Source: Actinomycetes bacterium
GTDB taxonomy: Bacteria > Actinomycetota > Actinomycetes > Propionibacteriales > Propionibacteriaceae
Reading direction: 5' to 3'
DNA: 5,705 bases
NCBI GenBank assembly: GCA_021794705.1
Contig: JAJYQH010000187.1
Span: 1 to 5,705, forward strand
How positions within the stretch are numbered: position 1 is the first letter of the stretch; each line of letters starts with the position of its first letter. The position numbers were made by a program, and so were the translations under genes. Shown here piece by piece: positions 1 through 5,008 of this stretch. A model generated the notes under the pieces. The model worked only from the letters and a program-made list of their open reading frames with translations. It was not told the DNA's origin and searched no databases.

Positions 1-56
1 CCGGTGGCTCGCGGGTGCCGCGCCCGGCAGTTCTTACGACAGTCGCACCGACGACA

Positions 57-644
57 TCAGGCGGGCAGTTCGCGACCACGATCTGCGCCGTCGCGGGCGC
101 TGACGAGGTCGACGATCTCCCGCTCGACGGCGTCCAGGGGCACCAGGTCGCGCCGTGCGCGGCACAGGACGACCGCCCCCTCGCAGCCGGCGAGCAGCAG
201 ATGGGCGAGGGTGGTGGCCCGCTCCCGGCACAAACCGACCCGCACCAGGTGATCGACGAGATGCGTCGTCCACGTGGAGAAGACCTGGTGTGCGGCCCGG
301 CGTTCGGCGTCGTTCTCGCTGGTCACGGTGACACCGACCACCGCGCAGCCCAGCCGGAAGTCGGTCGCCACGAGCAGCGAGCGCCACACGTCCACGAACG
401 CGCGCACGACCGCGACGGGGGTGGACAGGTCGCGCTCGGCGAGGCGGGAGCCGAGCAACCGGCAGGACTCCGCGAGGGCCTCCTCGATGAGCTGGCCCTT
501 CCCCTGCGGGAAGAAGTGGTAGACGGATCCGCGGGGGGTTCCGGTGGCCTGGGTGAGGTTCTGGATGGAGGTCTGCTGCACCCCGCCTGTGGCGAGCAGG
601 CGCATCGCGCCGGTGACCATTCTCGCGCGCACGTCCCTGACCAT
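57..644 (-). CDS. TetR/AcrR family transcriptional repressor (LmrA/YxaF-like)
   Basis: Predicted DNA-binding repressor of 195 aa, a normal length for the family. The N-terminal TetR helix-turn-helix is clear at about residues 25-57 (TSIQNLTQATGTPRGSVYHF, then FPQGKGQLIEEAL). The C-terminal ligand/dimer half carries the GCAVVGVTVTSEN block (about 99-111) and a LAGCEGAVVLCRARRD helix (about 151-166), both typical of the LmrA/YxaF-like branch, whose members usually repress a neighbouring efflux pump or oxidoreductase gene. No such target is visible here; it may lie beyond the left edge. No Shine-Dalgarno sequence precedes the ATG at 644 (TTTCCCA), so the start may be leaderless; a weak -10-like TTCACT lies 6 nt upstream. 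An in-frame ATG at codon 9 is an alternative start. A GTGAATCAC palindrome at 652-660 could be an autoregulatory operator. The divergent neighbour is the plus-strand promoter at 699-727, which this protein might also control (inference). Its ligand is unknown. Confidence 0.9.
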   Translation of the reverse strand: MVRDVRARMVTGAMRLLATGGVQQTSIQNLTQATGTPRGSVYHFFPQGKGQLIEEALAESCRLLGSRLAERDLSTPVAVVRAFVDVWRSLLVATDFRLGCAVVGVTVTSENDAERRAAHQVFSTWTTHLVDHLVRVGLCRERATTLAHLLLAGCEGAVVLCRARRDLVPLDAVEREIVDLVSARDGADRGRELPA

Positions 645-651
645 TGGGAAA

Positions 652-660
652 GTGAATCAC
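652..660. promoter_or_regulatory. Small palindrome upstream of the tetR start, possible operator
   Basis: GTGAATCAC is a 9-bp palindrome (GTGA/TCAC around one A) lying 8 bp upstream of the tetR start codon. TetR-family repressors commonly bind palindromes beside their own start. It is short and could be chance; a CGTCGACG palindrome (662-669) lies next to it. Confidence 0.25.
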
Positions 661-692
661 GCGTCGACGGCCTTGCCAGAGCGACATGCGCG

Positions 693-721
693 GGTGGGTT
701 GACGCCCGACGGCGCCCCACC
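693..721. promoter_or_regulatory. Inverted repeat framing the -35 and spacer of the RNA promoter, candidate operator
   Basis: GGTGGG (693-698) and its exact complement CCCACC (716-721) flank the -35 box and spacer of the plus-strand promoter at 699-727; the right arm abuts the -10 box. A dimeric repressor bound here would block RNA polymerase. The divergent tetR product is the obvious candidate binder, but nothing in the sequence proves it. Arms are 6 bp with 17 bp between them, and the region is G/C-rich, so chance is possible. Confidence 0.3.
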
Positions 722-727
722 TATCTT
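699..727 (+). promoter_or_regulatory. Near-consensus sigma-70-type promoter for a non-coding RNA
   Basis: TTGACG (699-704), a 17-bp spacer and TATCTT (722-727) make a strong housekeeping-type promoter, the best promoter match in the window. It points right, away from tetR and toward the terminator at 865-907. Expected transcription start is about 733-735, which coincides with the first base-paired nucleotides of the structured region downstream. No protein-coding gene on the plus strand follows it before the terminator. Confidence 0.65.
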
Positions 728-758
728 TTATGCCAGTCGATATATCGGCGCCACCGCT

Positions 759-783
759 GGGGAGTAGTGGGGGGCGTGCGGGG
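759..783 (+). other. G-run cluster (possible G-quadruplex) in the P1 loop
   Basis: Three G tracts, GGGG (759-762), GGGGGG (769-774) and GGGG (780-783), are separated by 6 and 5 nt on the plus strand, all inside the loop closed by the 733-740/784-791 helix. The central six-G run could serve as two strands of a two- or three-layer quadruplex, or the runs could pair with the C-rich segments of the same RNA. Clustering is seen; the fold is inference. Confidence 0.3.
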
Positions 784-864
784 TCGACTGGAGGCAGAGA
801 TCCGCTGGTCCCCTGACGCGGGCACCTCCTCTGCCTTCGGACCCGTGGGGTTGGGTCCGAGACG

Positions 865-907
865 AAAGGCCGCCGGCGGAGGAAATATCCTCCGCCGGCG
901 GTCTTTT
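865..907. terminator. Bidirectional intrinsic terminator shared by glpK and the plus-strand RNA
   Basis: A perfect 14-bp GC-rich stem (870-883 with 888-901) closes a 4-nt AATA loop. On the plus strand it is followed by TCTTTTG, and on the minus strand by CCTTTCG; outer A/T bases add pairing (865-868 with 903-906). It lies about 38 nt past the glpK stop codon, so it terminates the glpFK transcript from the right and the plus-strand RNA from the left. The plus-strand T tract is the better of the two. A small 5-bp stem (GTCTC 914-918 / GAGAC 923-927) lies between it and glpK. Confidence 0.9.
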
Positions 908-939
908 GTCAGTGTCTCAGGCGAGACCTCGGGGTGCGG

Positions 940-2463
940 TCACTCCTTGACGTCGGCGTCCACCCAGTCGAACGTGCGGGTGACGGCCTTCTTCCAGTTG
1001 CGGTACAGGCGGTCGCGCTCGTCGGACTCGCCGCTGGGCTCCCAGCGCTTGTCCTCGGCCCAGTTGTCGATGACGTCCTGCTCGCCGTTCCAGTAGCCCA
1101 CGGCGATGCCGGCGGCGTACGCGGCGCCGAGGGCCGTGGTCTCGGCCACGACCGGCCGCACCACCGGGACGCCGAGCTGGTCGGCCTGGAACTGCATGAG
1201 GGTGTCGTTGGCGGTCATGCCGCCGTCGACCTTGAGCTCGGTGAGCTTGACCCCGGAGTCGGCCTCCATGGCGTCGAGCACCTCACGGGTCTGGTACGCG
1301 GTGGCCTCGAGCACGGCCCGGGCGATGTGCCCGCGGTGGACGTACCGGGTGAGACCGACGAGGGCGCCGCGGGCGTTCGACTTCCAGTAGGGAGCGAACA
1401 GGCCGGAGAACGCCGGGACGAAGTAGGCGCCGCCGTTGTCCTCGACGGACTTGGCGAGCTCTTCGATCTCGGCGGCGCTCGAGATCATCTGCAGGTTGTC
1501 GCGCAGCCACTGCACGAGCGAGCCGGTGACCGCGATCGAGCCCTCGAGCGCGTAGATCGGCTTCTGGTCGCCGATCTTGTAGCAGACCGTGGTGAGCAGG
1601 CCGTTCTTGCTGGGAACGATCTCCTCACCAGTGTTCAGGATCATGAAGTTGCCGGTGCCATAGGTGTTCTTCGCCATGCCGGGCTCGAAGCACGCCTGGC
1701 CGAAGGTGGCCGCCTGCTGGTCGCCGAGGTCGCCCGCGAGCGGGACGTCGGGCAGCAGACCCTGACCACGGCCGACGCCGTAGACCTCGGACGAGCTCTT
1801 GATCTCGGGCAGCATCGACATCGGGATCGTCATGTCGGCGGCGATCTCGGCGTCCCAGCTCAGCGTGTTGAGGTCCATGAGCATGGTGCGGGAGGCGTTG
1901 GTCACGTCGGTGACGTGCACGCCGCCGTCGGTGCCGCCGGTCATGTTCCAGAGCACCCAGGTGTCCATCGTGCCCATGATCAGCTTGCCGGCCTCGGCGT
2001 CGGCCCGCGCACCCTCGACGTTGTCGAGGATCCACTTCACCTTGGGGCCGCAGAAGTAGGTCGCCAGGGGCAGACCCACCCGGGCCTTGTACTTGTCCTG
2101 GCCCTCGGCGCCTCCGAGCTCCTCGACGATCTTCGCCGTGCGGGTGTCCTGCCAGACGATCGCGTTGTAGACGGGCTTGCCGGTCTCCTTGTTCCAGACG
2201 ACCGTGGTCTCGCGCTGGTTGGTGATGCCACAGGCGGCCAGGTCGTTGTGGTTGATGGAGGCCTTCGACAGGGCCTGGGCGACGACCTCGCGGACGTTGT
2301 CCCACACCTCGATCGGGTTGTGTTCCACCCAACCGGCCCTCGGGAAGATCTGCTCGTGCTCCTTCTGGCCCACCGAGACGATGCGTCCGGCGTGGTCGAA
2401 GACGATGGCACGGGTGCTGGTGGTGCCCTGGTCGATGGCCAGGATGTACTTGGTGTCACTCAT
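940..2463 (-). CDS. glpK: Glycerol kinase
   Basis: Cytoplasmic FGGY-family kinase that phosphorylates glycerol with ATP to sn-glycerol-3-phosphate, trapping glycerol that enters through GlpF. At 507 aa it is full length. Visible landmarks are the ATP-phosphate loop DQGTTSTR (11-18), glycerol-contact residues R84-E85 in NQRET, Y136 in ATYFCGPK, D248 in GDLGDQQAA, the first FGGY signature around 136-145, the [11 protein letters not shown] block (269-279), the second FGGY signature around 366-388, and the nucleotide-site GGMTAND (414-420). The loop before D248 has no histidine where low-GC Gram-positive enzymes carry the HPr-phosphorylated His, so PTS control of that kind is not expected. The ATG has a good Shine-Dalgarno sequence. 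It is the second gene after glpF (57-bp gap) and ends at a strong hairpin terminator. Very secure identification. Confidence 0.98.
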   Translation of the reverse strand: MSDTKYILAIDQGTTSTRAIVFDHAGRIVSVGQKEHEQIFPRAGWVEHNPIEVWDNVREVVAQALSKASINHNDLAACGITNQRETTVVWNKETGKPVYNAIVWQDTRTAKIVEELGGAEGQDKYKARVGLPLATYFCGPKVKWILDNVEGARADAEAGKLIMGTMDTWVLWNMTGGTDGGVHVTDVTNASRTMLMDLNTLSWDAEIAADMTIPMSMLPEIKSSSEVYGVGRGQGLLPDVPLAGDLGDQQAATFGQACFEPGMAKNTYGTGNFMILNTGEEIVPSKNGLLTTVCYKIGDQKPIYALEGSIAVTGSLVQWLRDNLQMISSAAEIEELAKSVEDNGGAYFVPAFSGLFAPYWKSNARGALVGLTRYVHRGHIARAVLEATAYQTREVLDAMEADSGVKLTELKVDGGMTANDTLMQFQADQLGVPVVRPVVAETTALGAAYAAGIAVGYWNGEQDVIDNWAEDKRWEPSGESDERDRLYRNWKKAVTRTFDWVDADVKE

Positions 2464-2471
2464 TGTTGTTG

Positions 2472-2480
2472 CTTCACCTC
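2472..2480 (-). promoter_or_regulatory. Ribosome binding site of glpK
   Basis: On the minus strand GAGGTGAAG lies just upstream of the glpK ATG, with about 8-10 nt between the core and the start codon. It matches the consensus AGGAGGTGA well and fixes the start at 2463. The rest of the 57-nt glpF-glpK gap shows no terminator, so the two genes are most simply read as one transcript. Confidence 0.75.
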
Positions 2481-2520
2481 ATCGTGATGGTTGGGAAACT
2501 GCGGACCAGGCCGGTTGGCG

Positions 2521-3294
2521 TCAGGCCCAGAAGATGCGGTCGACGAGACCGGCGACAACGGCGCCGGCGAGCGGGCCGAAGACCGGGACCCACGAGTAGC
2601 CCCAGTCGGAGCTGCCCTTGCCCTTGATCGGCACGAGGGCGTGGATGATGCGGGGACCGAGGTCGCGGGCCGGGTTGATGGCGTATCCGGTGGGGCCACC
2701 GAGTGAGGCGCCGATACCGACGACGACGAGCGCGACGGCCAGCGGGCCGAGGCCGGACGGCGAGTAGCCGGCCAGCAGCACCCACATCACGAGGACGAAG
2801 GTCGCGATCGCCTCGGTGATGAAGTTCCACGCGTAGCTGCGGAGCGCCGGGCCGGTCGAGAACGTGCCCAGCTTGAGGGCGGGGTCGCAGTCGGCGTCGT
2901 AGTGCTGCTTGTAGGCCAGCCAGGCGAGGAAGGCGCCGAACATGGCGCCGGTGAGTTCGCCGGCGAGGTAGATCAGGGTGTGGGTGAAGGAGGGCGACAC
3001 GCCCGTCGTGTAGTCCTTGCCCGCGACCAGGAGGCCGATGGTGACGGCGGGATTCAGGTGGGCGCCGGACTTGTAGGCGGCGTAGACGCCGACGAGCACT
3101 GCGATACCCCATCCCCAGTTGATGTGGAGGAAGCCGGTTCCCGCACCCTTGGAGCCGGGGAGGAGGTTGTTGGCGACCACACCGACACCGAGCAGGAGCA
3201 GCATGGCGGTTCCGAGGAATTCCGACCCGAATAGTGTCGCGGCCGACGTTTCTAGGAGAATCACGAGAGCATCTCGATTCTGGTGCCGAGGCAC
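2521..3294 (-). CDS. glpF: Glycerol uptake facilitator (aquaglyceroporin, MIP family)
   Basis: Inner-membrane channel for passive glycerol entry, feeding GlpK. Six hydrophobic segments are visible (about residues 20-42, 57-76, 103-128, 153-176, 183-199, 232-255) with the two pore half-helices HLNPAVT (80-85) and NPARD (207-211). The Asp after the second NPAR is the hallmark of glycerol channels over water-only aquaporins; R210 and the W in INWGWG are filter residues. Y204 stands where E. coli GlpF has a filter Phe, a variation I also associate with Gram-positive homologues. At 257 aa from the GTG at 3294 the length is slightly generous. The start is uncertain: that GTG lies inside a GGTGCC-GA-GGCACC palindrome with only a weak AAGG upstream, and the first 14 or so codons lack the G/C third-position bias of the rest. 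The GTG at 3264 (247 aa) is a real alternative. First gene of glpFK, divergent from the SorC regulator. Confidence 0.93.
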   Translation of the reverse strand: MPRHQNRDALVILLETSAATLFGSEFLGTAMLLLLGVGVVANNLLPGSKGAGTGFLHINWGWGIAVLVGVYAAYKSGAHLNPAVTIGLLVAGKDYTTGVSPSFTHTLIYLAGELTGAMFGAFLAWLAYKQHYDADCDPALKLGTFSTGPALRSYAWNFITEAIATFVLVMWVLLAGYSPSGLGPLAVALVVVGIGASLGGPTGYAINPARDLGPRIIHALVPIKGKGSSDWGYSWVPVFGPLAGAVVAGLVDRIFWA

Positions 3295-3295
3295 C
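3282..3295. repeat. Perfect inverted repeat over the upstream glpF start codon
   Basis: GGTGCC and GGCACC flank a 2-bp GA centre. The GTG proposed as the glpF start lies inside it. As DNA it could be an operator half of the glpFK control region; as RNA the 2-nt loop makes a stable hairpin unlikely. It argues mildly for a downstream glpF start (GTG at 3264). Confidence 0.35.
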
Positions 3296-3529
3296 GGTGA
3301 AAGAGCCTTGCGGCGGGTGTTGAATATTCACGCCCGGGGAGGGTGGCGGGATGGGCGCCGACGCCCTCGGAGGTGTGCGCGCAGCTCACCCGGGACCCCC
3401 CCACGGCATCGAGGAACCGACAGCCATTGTCGACCCGAACCGTTCGCGCCCCCGTGGCCGCTGATCCTCAAGGCGTCCGTCGGCAGTTGTGAACGGCGAT
3501 TTCGAGCCTGTTCCTGCGGGGACACTAAC

Positions 3530-3570
3530 GTGCAGTGCAACGATGCGCTACCGTCATGAACGCATGTGCA
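3530..3570. promoter_or_regulatory. GTGCA repeats around the sorC promoter, candidate SorC operator
   Basis: GTGCA occurs in tandem at 3530-3534 and 3535-3539 and again at 3566-3570. Between them ATGCG (3543-3547) and CGCAT (3561-3565) form an inverted repeat that straddles the putative -10 TACCGT (3549-3554). Such an arrangement would suit autoregulation by the SorC protein and shared control of glpFK. The repeats are seen; their function is inference, as no operator for this regulator is known to me. Confidence 0.3.
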
Positions 3571-3571
3571 G

Positions 3572-3578
3572 GGAAGGA
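3572..3578 (+). promoter_or_regulatory. Ribosome binding site that decides the sorC start
   Basis: GGAAGGA lies 8 nt upstream of the ATG at 3587 and favours that start. The in-frame GTG at 3566, 7 codons earlier, would place this element inside the coding region and has no Shine-Dalgarno sequence of its own. Confidence 0.6.
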
Positions 3579-3586
3579 CAGGTGGG

Positions 3587-4537
3587 ATGCACGAGCGATC
3601 CGAGCAGATGTACCTCGCGGCGTCGATGTACTACGTACAGCACGAGACAATGGAATCGATCGCCCGGCAGTTGGGCGTTTCCCGATCGACCGTGTCGAGG
3701 TTATTGAGTGACGCGCGCGAGACCGGTCTCGTGCGCATCAGTTTATCCAATCCCACTGGTCCTAAATCGTCCCTGGCGACCGACATTTCCCGGATGTTCC
3801 ACGTCACCACCCACATCGTGCCGGTGCGGGAGGCGTCCGCGGAGCTGCACCGGCTCGATCGGGTGGCCCGCGCAGCGGGACTGCTTGTCAGCGACGCGAT
3901 CACCGACGGCATGACCATCGGGATCGCCTGGGGGACGACGCTCAGCGCGATCGTCAAGTATCTCCAGCCCCGCGACGTGACCGGCACGACAGTGGTGCAG
4001 CTCAACGGCGGGGCCAACAAGTCGACCTCGGGGATCCCCTACGTGGGCTCGATCATCAGCGAGGTGGCCGAGGCGTTCGGGGGCAGCGTCGTGCACTTCC
4101 CCGTGCCGACCTTCTTCGACTACGCCGAGACCCGGCGCGCGATGTGGCGCGAGCGGAGCGTGCGCTCGGTGCTCGACGTGCAGTCGCACCTCGACCTCGT
4201 CGTGTTCGGGGTGGGCTCGCTCACCGGGCCGGTGCGCTCGCACGTGTACTCGGCCGGCTATCTGGACGCCCACGACTTCGAGGAACTGCGGGCGGAACGG
4301 GTGGTCGGCGACGTCTGCACGGTGTTCCTCCGCGAGGACGGGTCGTATGCCGACATCTCCCTCAACGCCCGTGCCACCGGCCCCACGCCGGCCGAACTGC
4401 AGCGGGTGCCCCGGCGCTTCTGCGTCGTGGCGGGCGCCGCGAAGGCGCGACCGCTGCTGGCCGCGCTGCGGGCCGGGGTCGCGACCGACCTGGTGATCGA
4501 CGACGCGACGGCCCGGACCCTGCTCGAGATGGTCTAG
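3587..4537 (+). CDS. SorC/DeoR-type sugar-binding transcriptional regulator
   Basis: Predicted one-component regulator of 316 aa, typical for the SorC family. An N-terminal helix-turn-helix is clear at about residues 21-51 (TMESIARQLGVSRSTVSRLL, then SDARETGLVRI). The C-terminal phosphosugar-binding fold follows: GMTIGIAWGTTLSAI (about 108-122), QLNGGAN (138-144), VPTFFDYAETRRAMWRERSV (173-192), LVVFGVGSLTG (204-214), and a final VAGAAKARPLLAALRAG (281-297). Family members bind phosphorylated sugars or polyols and act as tetramers. The divergent glpFK pair is the obvious target, with glycerol-3-phosphate or a related metabolite as effector (inference). Start chosen at ATG 3587 because GGAAGGA lies 8 nt upstream; GTG 3566 would give 323 aa. 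The first 60 codons have a weaker G/C third-base bias than the rest and include two TTA leucine codons (3701-3703, 3743-3745), which I found in no other gene here. It ends 7 bp from a convergent gene. Confidence 0.92.
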   Translation: MHERSEQMYLAASMYYVQHETMESIARQLGVSRSTVSRLLSDARETGLVRISLSNPTGPKSSLATDISRMFHVTTHIVPVREASAELHRLDRVARAAGLLVSDAITDGMTIGIAWGTTLSAIVKYLQPRDVTGTTVVQLNGGANKSTSGIPYVGSIISEVAEAFGGSVVHFPVPTFFDYAETRRAMWRERSVRSVLDVQSHLDLVVFGVGSLTGPVRSHVYSAGYLDAHDFEELRAERVVGDVCTVFLREDGSYADISLNARATGPTPAELQRVPRRFCVVAGAAKARPLLAALRAGVATDLVIDDATARTLLEMV

Positions 4538-4544
4538 GAACCGC

Positions 4545-4919
4545 TCAGTCGGGCTGATCGATCCCGACGATCGACACCCGGATCGCTCCGAAGCTGCTGC
4601 ACCGGAAGACGAGGTCGAGGGAGTCGACGGGCTGGCGCCGGGTCTCCCGGATCATCCGGCGCGAGGCCGCGAAGGCGAGGCTCGCCAGGCTGCCGGGGTG
4701 CTCGGCGTGGGCGAGCAGCACGGTACCGTCGGCGAACTGGAGCCGACCGACGCGCTGCACCGGAGACGGGAACACGCCCCGCAGCGGCGTACCCCGCTGG
4801 CACAGCGTGGTGACTCGGGCGCGCGCGAGGTCGCGCCAGGAATCCGACCCGTCCACGTCGGGAAGGTCGATCTCGGGCAGGCCCCGTGCTTCGCTCCGCT
4901 CGTGCCCCCACTGCGGCAT
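4545..4919 (-). CDS. Small conserved-looking protein of unknown function
   Basis: I do not recognise this family. The 124-aa product is soluble-looking, with no signal peptide, membrane segment or cysteine motif. Its N-terminal part is acidic (GLPEIDLPDVDGSDSWRDLA, about 13-32), and the middle, VGRLQFADGTVLLAHAEHPG (57-76), suggests short beta strands, ending in a strand-like RVSIVGID (114-121). Coding status rests on strong G/C third-position bias from the ATG at 4919 to the stop. A longer frame from GTG 5012 (155 aa) overlaps the esterase stop by GTGA, but codons 5012-4920 lose the bias, so that segment looks non-coding. The ATG lacks a Shine-Dalgarno sequence and follows a promoter-like -10 by 6 nt, so translation is probably leaderless. 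It is convergent with sorC, 7 bp apart. Confidence 0.7.
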   Translation of the reverse strand: MPQWGHERSEARGLPEIDLPDVDGSDSWRDLARARVTTLCQRGTPLRGVFPSPVQRVGRLQFADGTVLLAHAEHPGSLASLAFAASRRMIRETRRQPVDSLDLVFRCSSFGAIRVSIVGIDQPD

Positions 4920-4925
4920 AGGTTC

Positions 4926-4954
4926 AGTGTGAGCCCGCCGGAATTGAGGCACAA
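4926..4954 (-). promoter_or_regulatory. Candidate leaderless promoter of the small unknown gene
   Basis: Reading the minus strand, TTGTGC (4954-4949), a 17-bp spacer and CACACT (4931-4926) are followed by exactly 6 nt and then the ATG at 4919. This spacing would place transcription start on or next to the A of the ATG, as in the leaderless genes common in actinobacteria. The hexamers are imperfect (the -10 lacks the usual TA start), so this is a moderate-confidence inference. Confidence 0.4.
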
Positions 4955-5008
4955 CGATTCCCCGATAACGGATCGGCCTCGATCCGCGGCGCCGACGGCT
5001 GCCGGCGG

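Larger units (their letters stand above)
733..907 (+). ncRNA. Candidate structured non-coding RNA of about 175 nt, unassigned family
   Basis: The stretch between a near-consensus promoter and a strong terminator folds into successive helices, all seen directly. P1 pairs CCAGTCGA (733-740) with TCGACTGG (784-791), 8 bp perfect. P2 pairs AGGCAGAG (792-799) with CTCTGCCT (829-836), 8 bp perfect and directly abutting P1, with an inner CCGC/GCGG stem (802-805/818-821). P3 pairs CGGACCC (838-844) with GGGTCCG (853-859) around an 8-nt loop. P4 is the terminator (870-883/888-901). The P2 apical loop has CCCC (810-813) and the P3 loop GGGG (847-850), so a kissing contact is possible. The P2 internal loop holds CACCTCCT (823-830), resembling the 16S anti-Shine-Dalgarno end. 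The P1 loop is rich in G runs. No credible reading frame is present. It could be a trans-acting small RNA or a cis-regulatory leader that has lost its gene; I could not match it to a family I recognise, including 6C RNA and yybP-ykoY. The coordinates assume initiation at about 733. Confidence 0.55.
3295..3586. promoter_or_regulatory. Divergent glpF / sorC control region
   Basis: About 290 bp separate the two divergent genes and must hold both promoters. Small palindromes are present: TGAATATTCA (3321-3330), 26 bp upstream of the glpF GTG, and CGAAC-C-GTTCG (3436-3446). I see no consensus -35/-10 pair for glpF, which would fit an activator-dependent promoter, as SorC and CRP-type control often involve (inference). 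For sorC, TACCGT at 3549-3554 is a plausible -10 box without a good -35. No convincing open reading frame, RNA hairpin series or terminator was seen in this stretch. Confidence 0.5.

Noticed and set aside
15..767. A 250-codon plus-strand frame opposite tetR
   Set aside because: It is an antisense shadow of the TetR gene with no recognisable domain. It also runs through the promoter and the first part of the RNA region, which is not expected of a real gene.
730..816. A 28-codon ATG frame (MPVDISAPPLGSS...) at the start of the candidate RNA
   Set aside because: The ATG lies only 3 nt after the -10 box, upstream of the expected transcription start, and has no ribosome site. Its codons overlap perfect helices.
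733..907. Assignment of the RNA to 6C RNA or yybP-ykoY
   Set aside because: The GGGGAGTAG string recalls yybP-ykoY, but the rest of that consensus and a downstream transporter gene are absent. Six-C runs occur only on the opposite strand and once, not in two hairpin loops.
934..2487. A 517-codon open frame on the plus strand opposite glpK
   Set aside because: It mirrors glpK almost exactly. Long antisense frames arise routinely opposite G/C-third-position genes. Its composition (runs of V, G, D, H, L with no domain) is that of a reverse-complement shadow.
2474..3331. A 285-codon minus-strand frame overlapping glpF
   Set aside because: It is out of frame with the membrane-channel sequence, rich in R, H and P, and without the NPA motifs. 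It is a shadow frame.
4558..4574. TCGATC/GATCGA hairpin just past the sorC stop, as a terminator
   Set aside because: The 6-bp stem has no T tract on either side and lies inside the coding sequence of the convergent gene.
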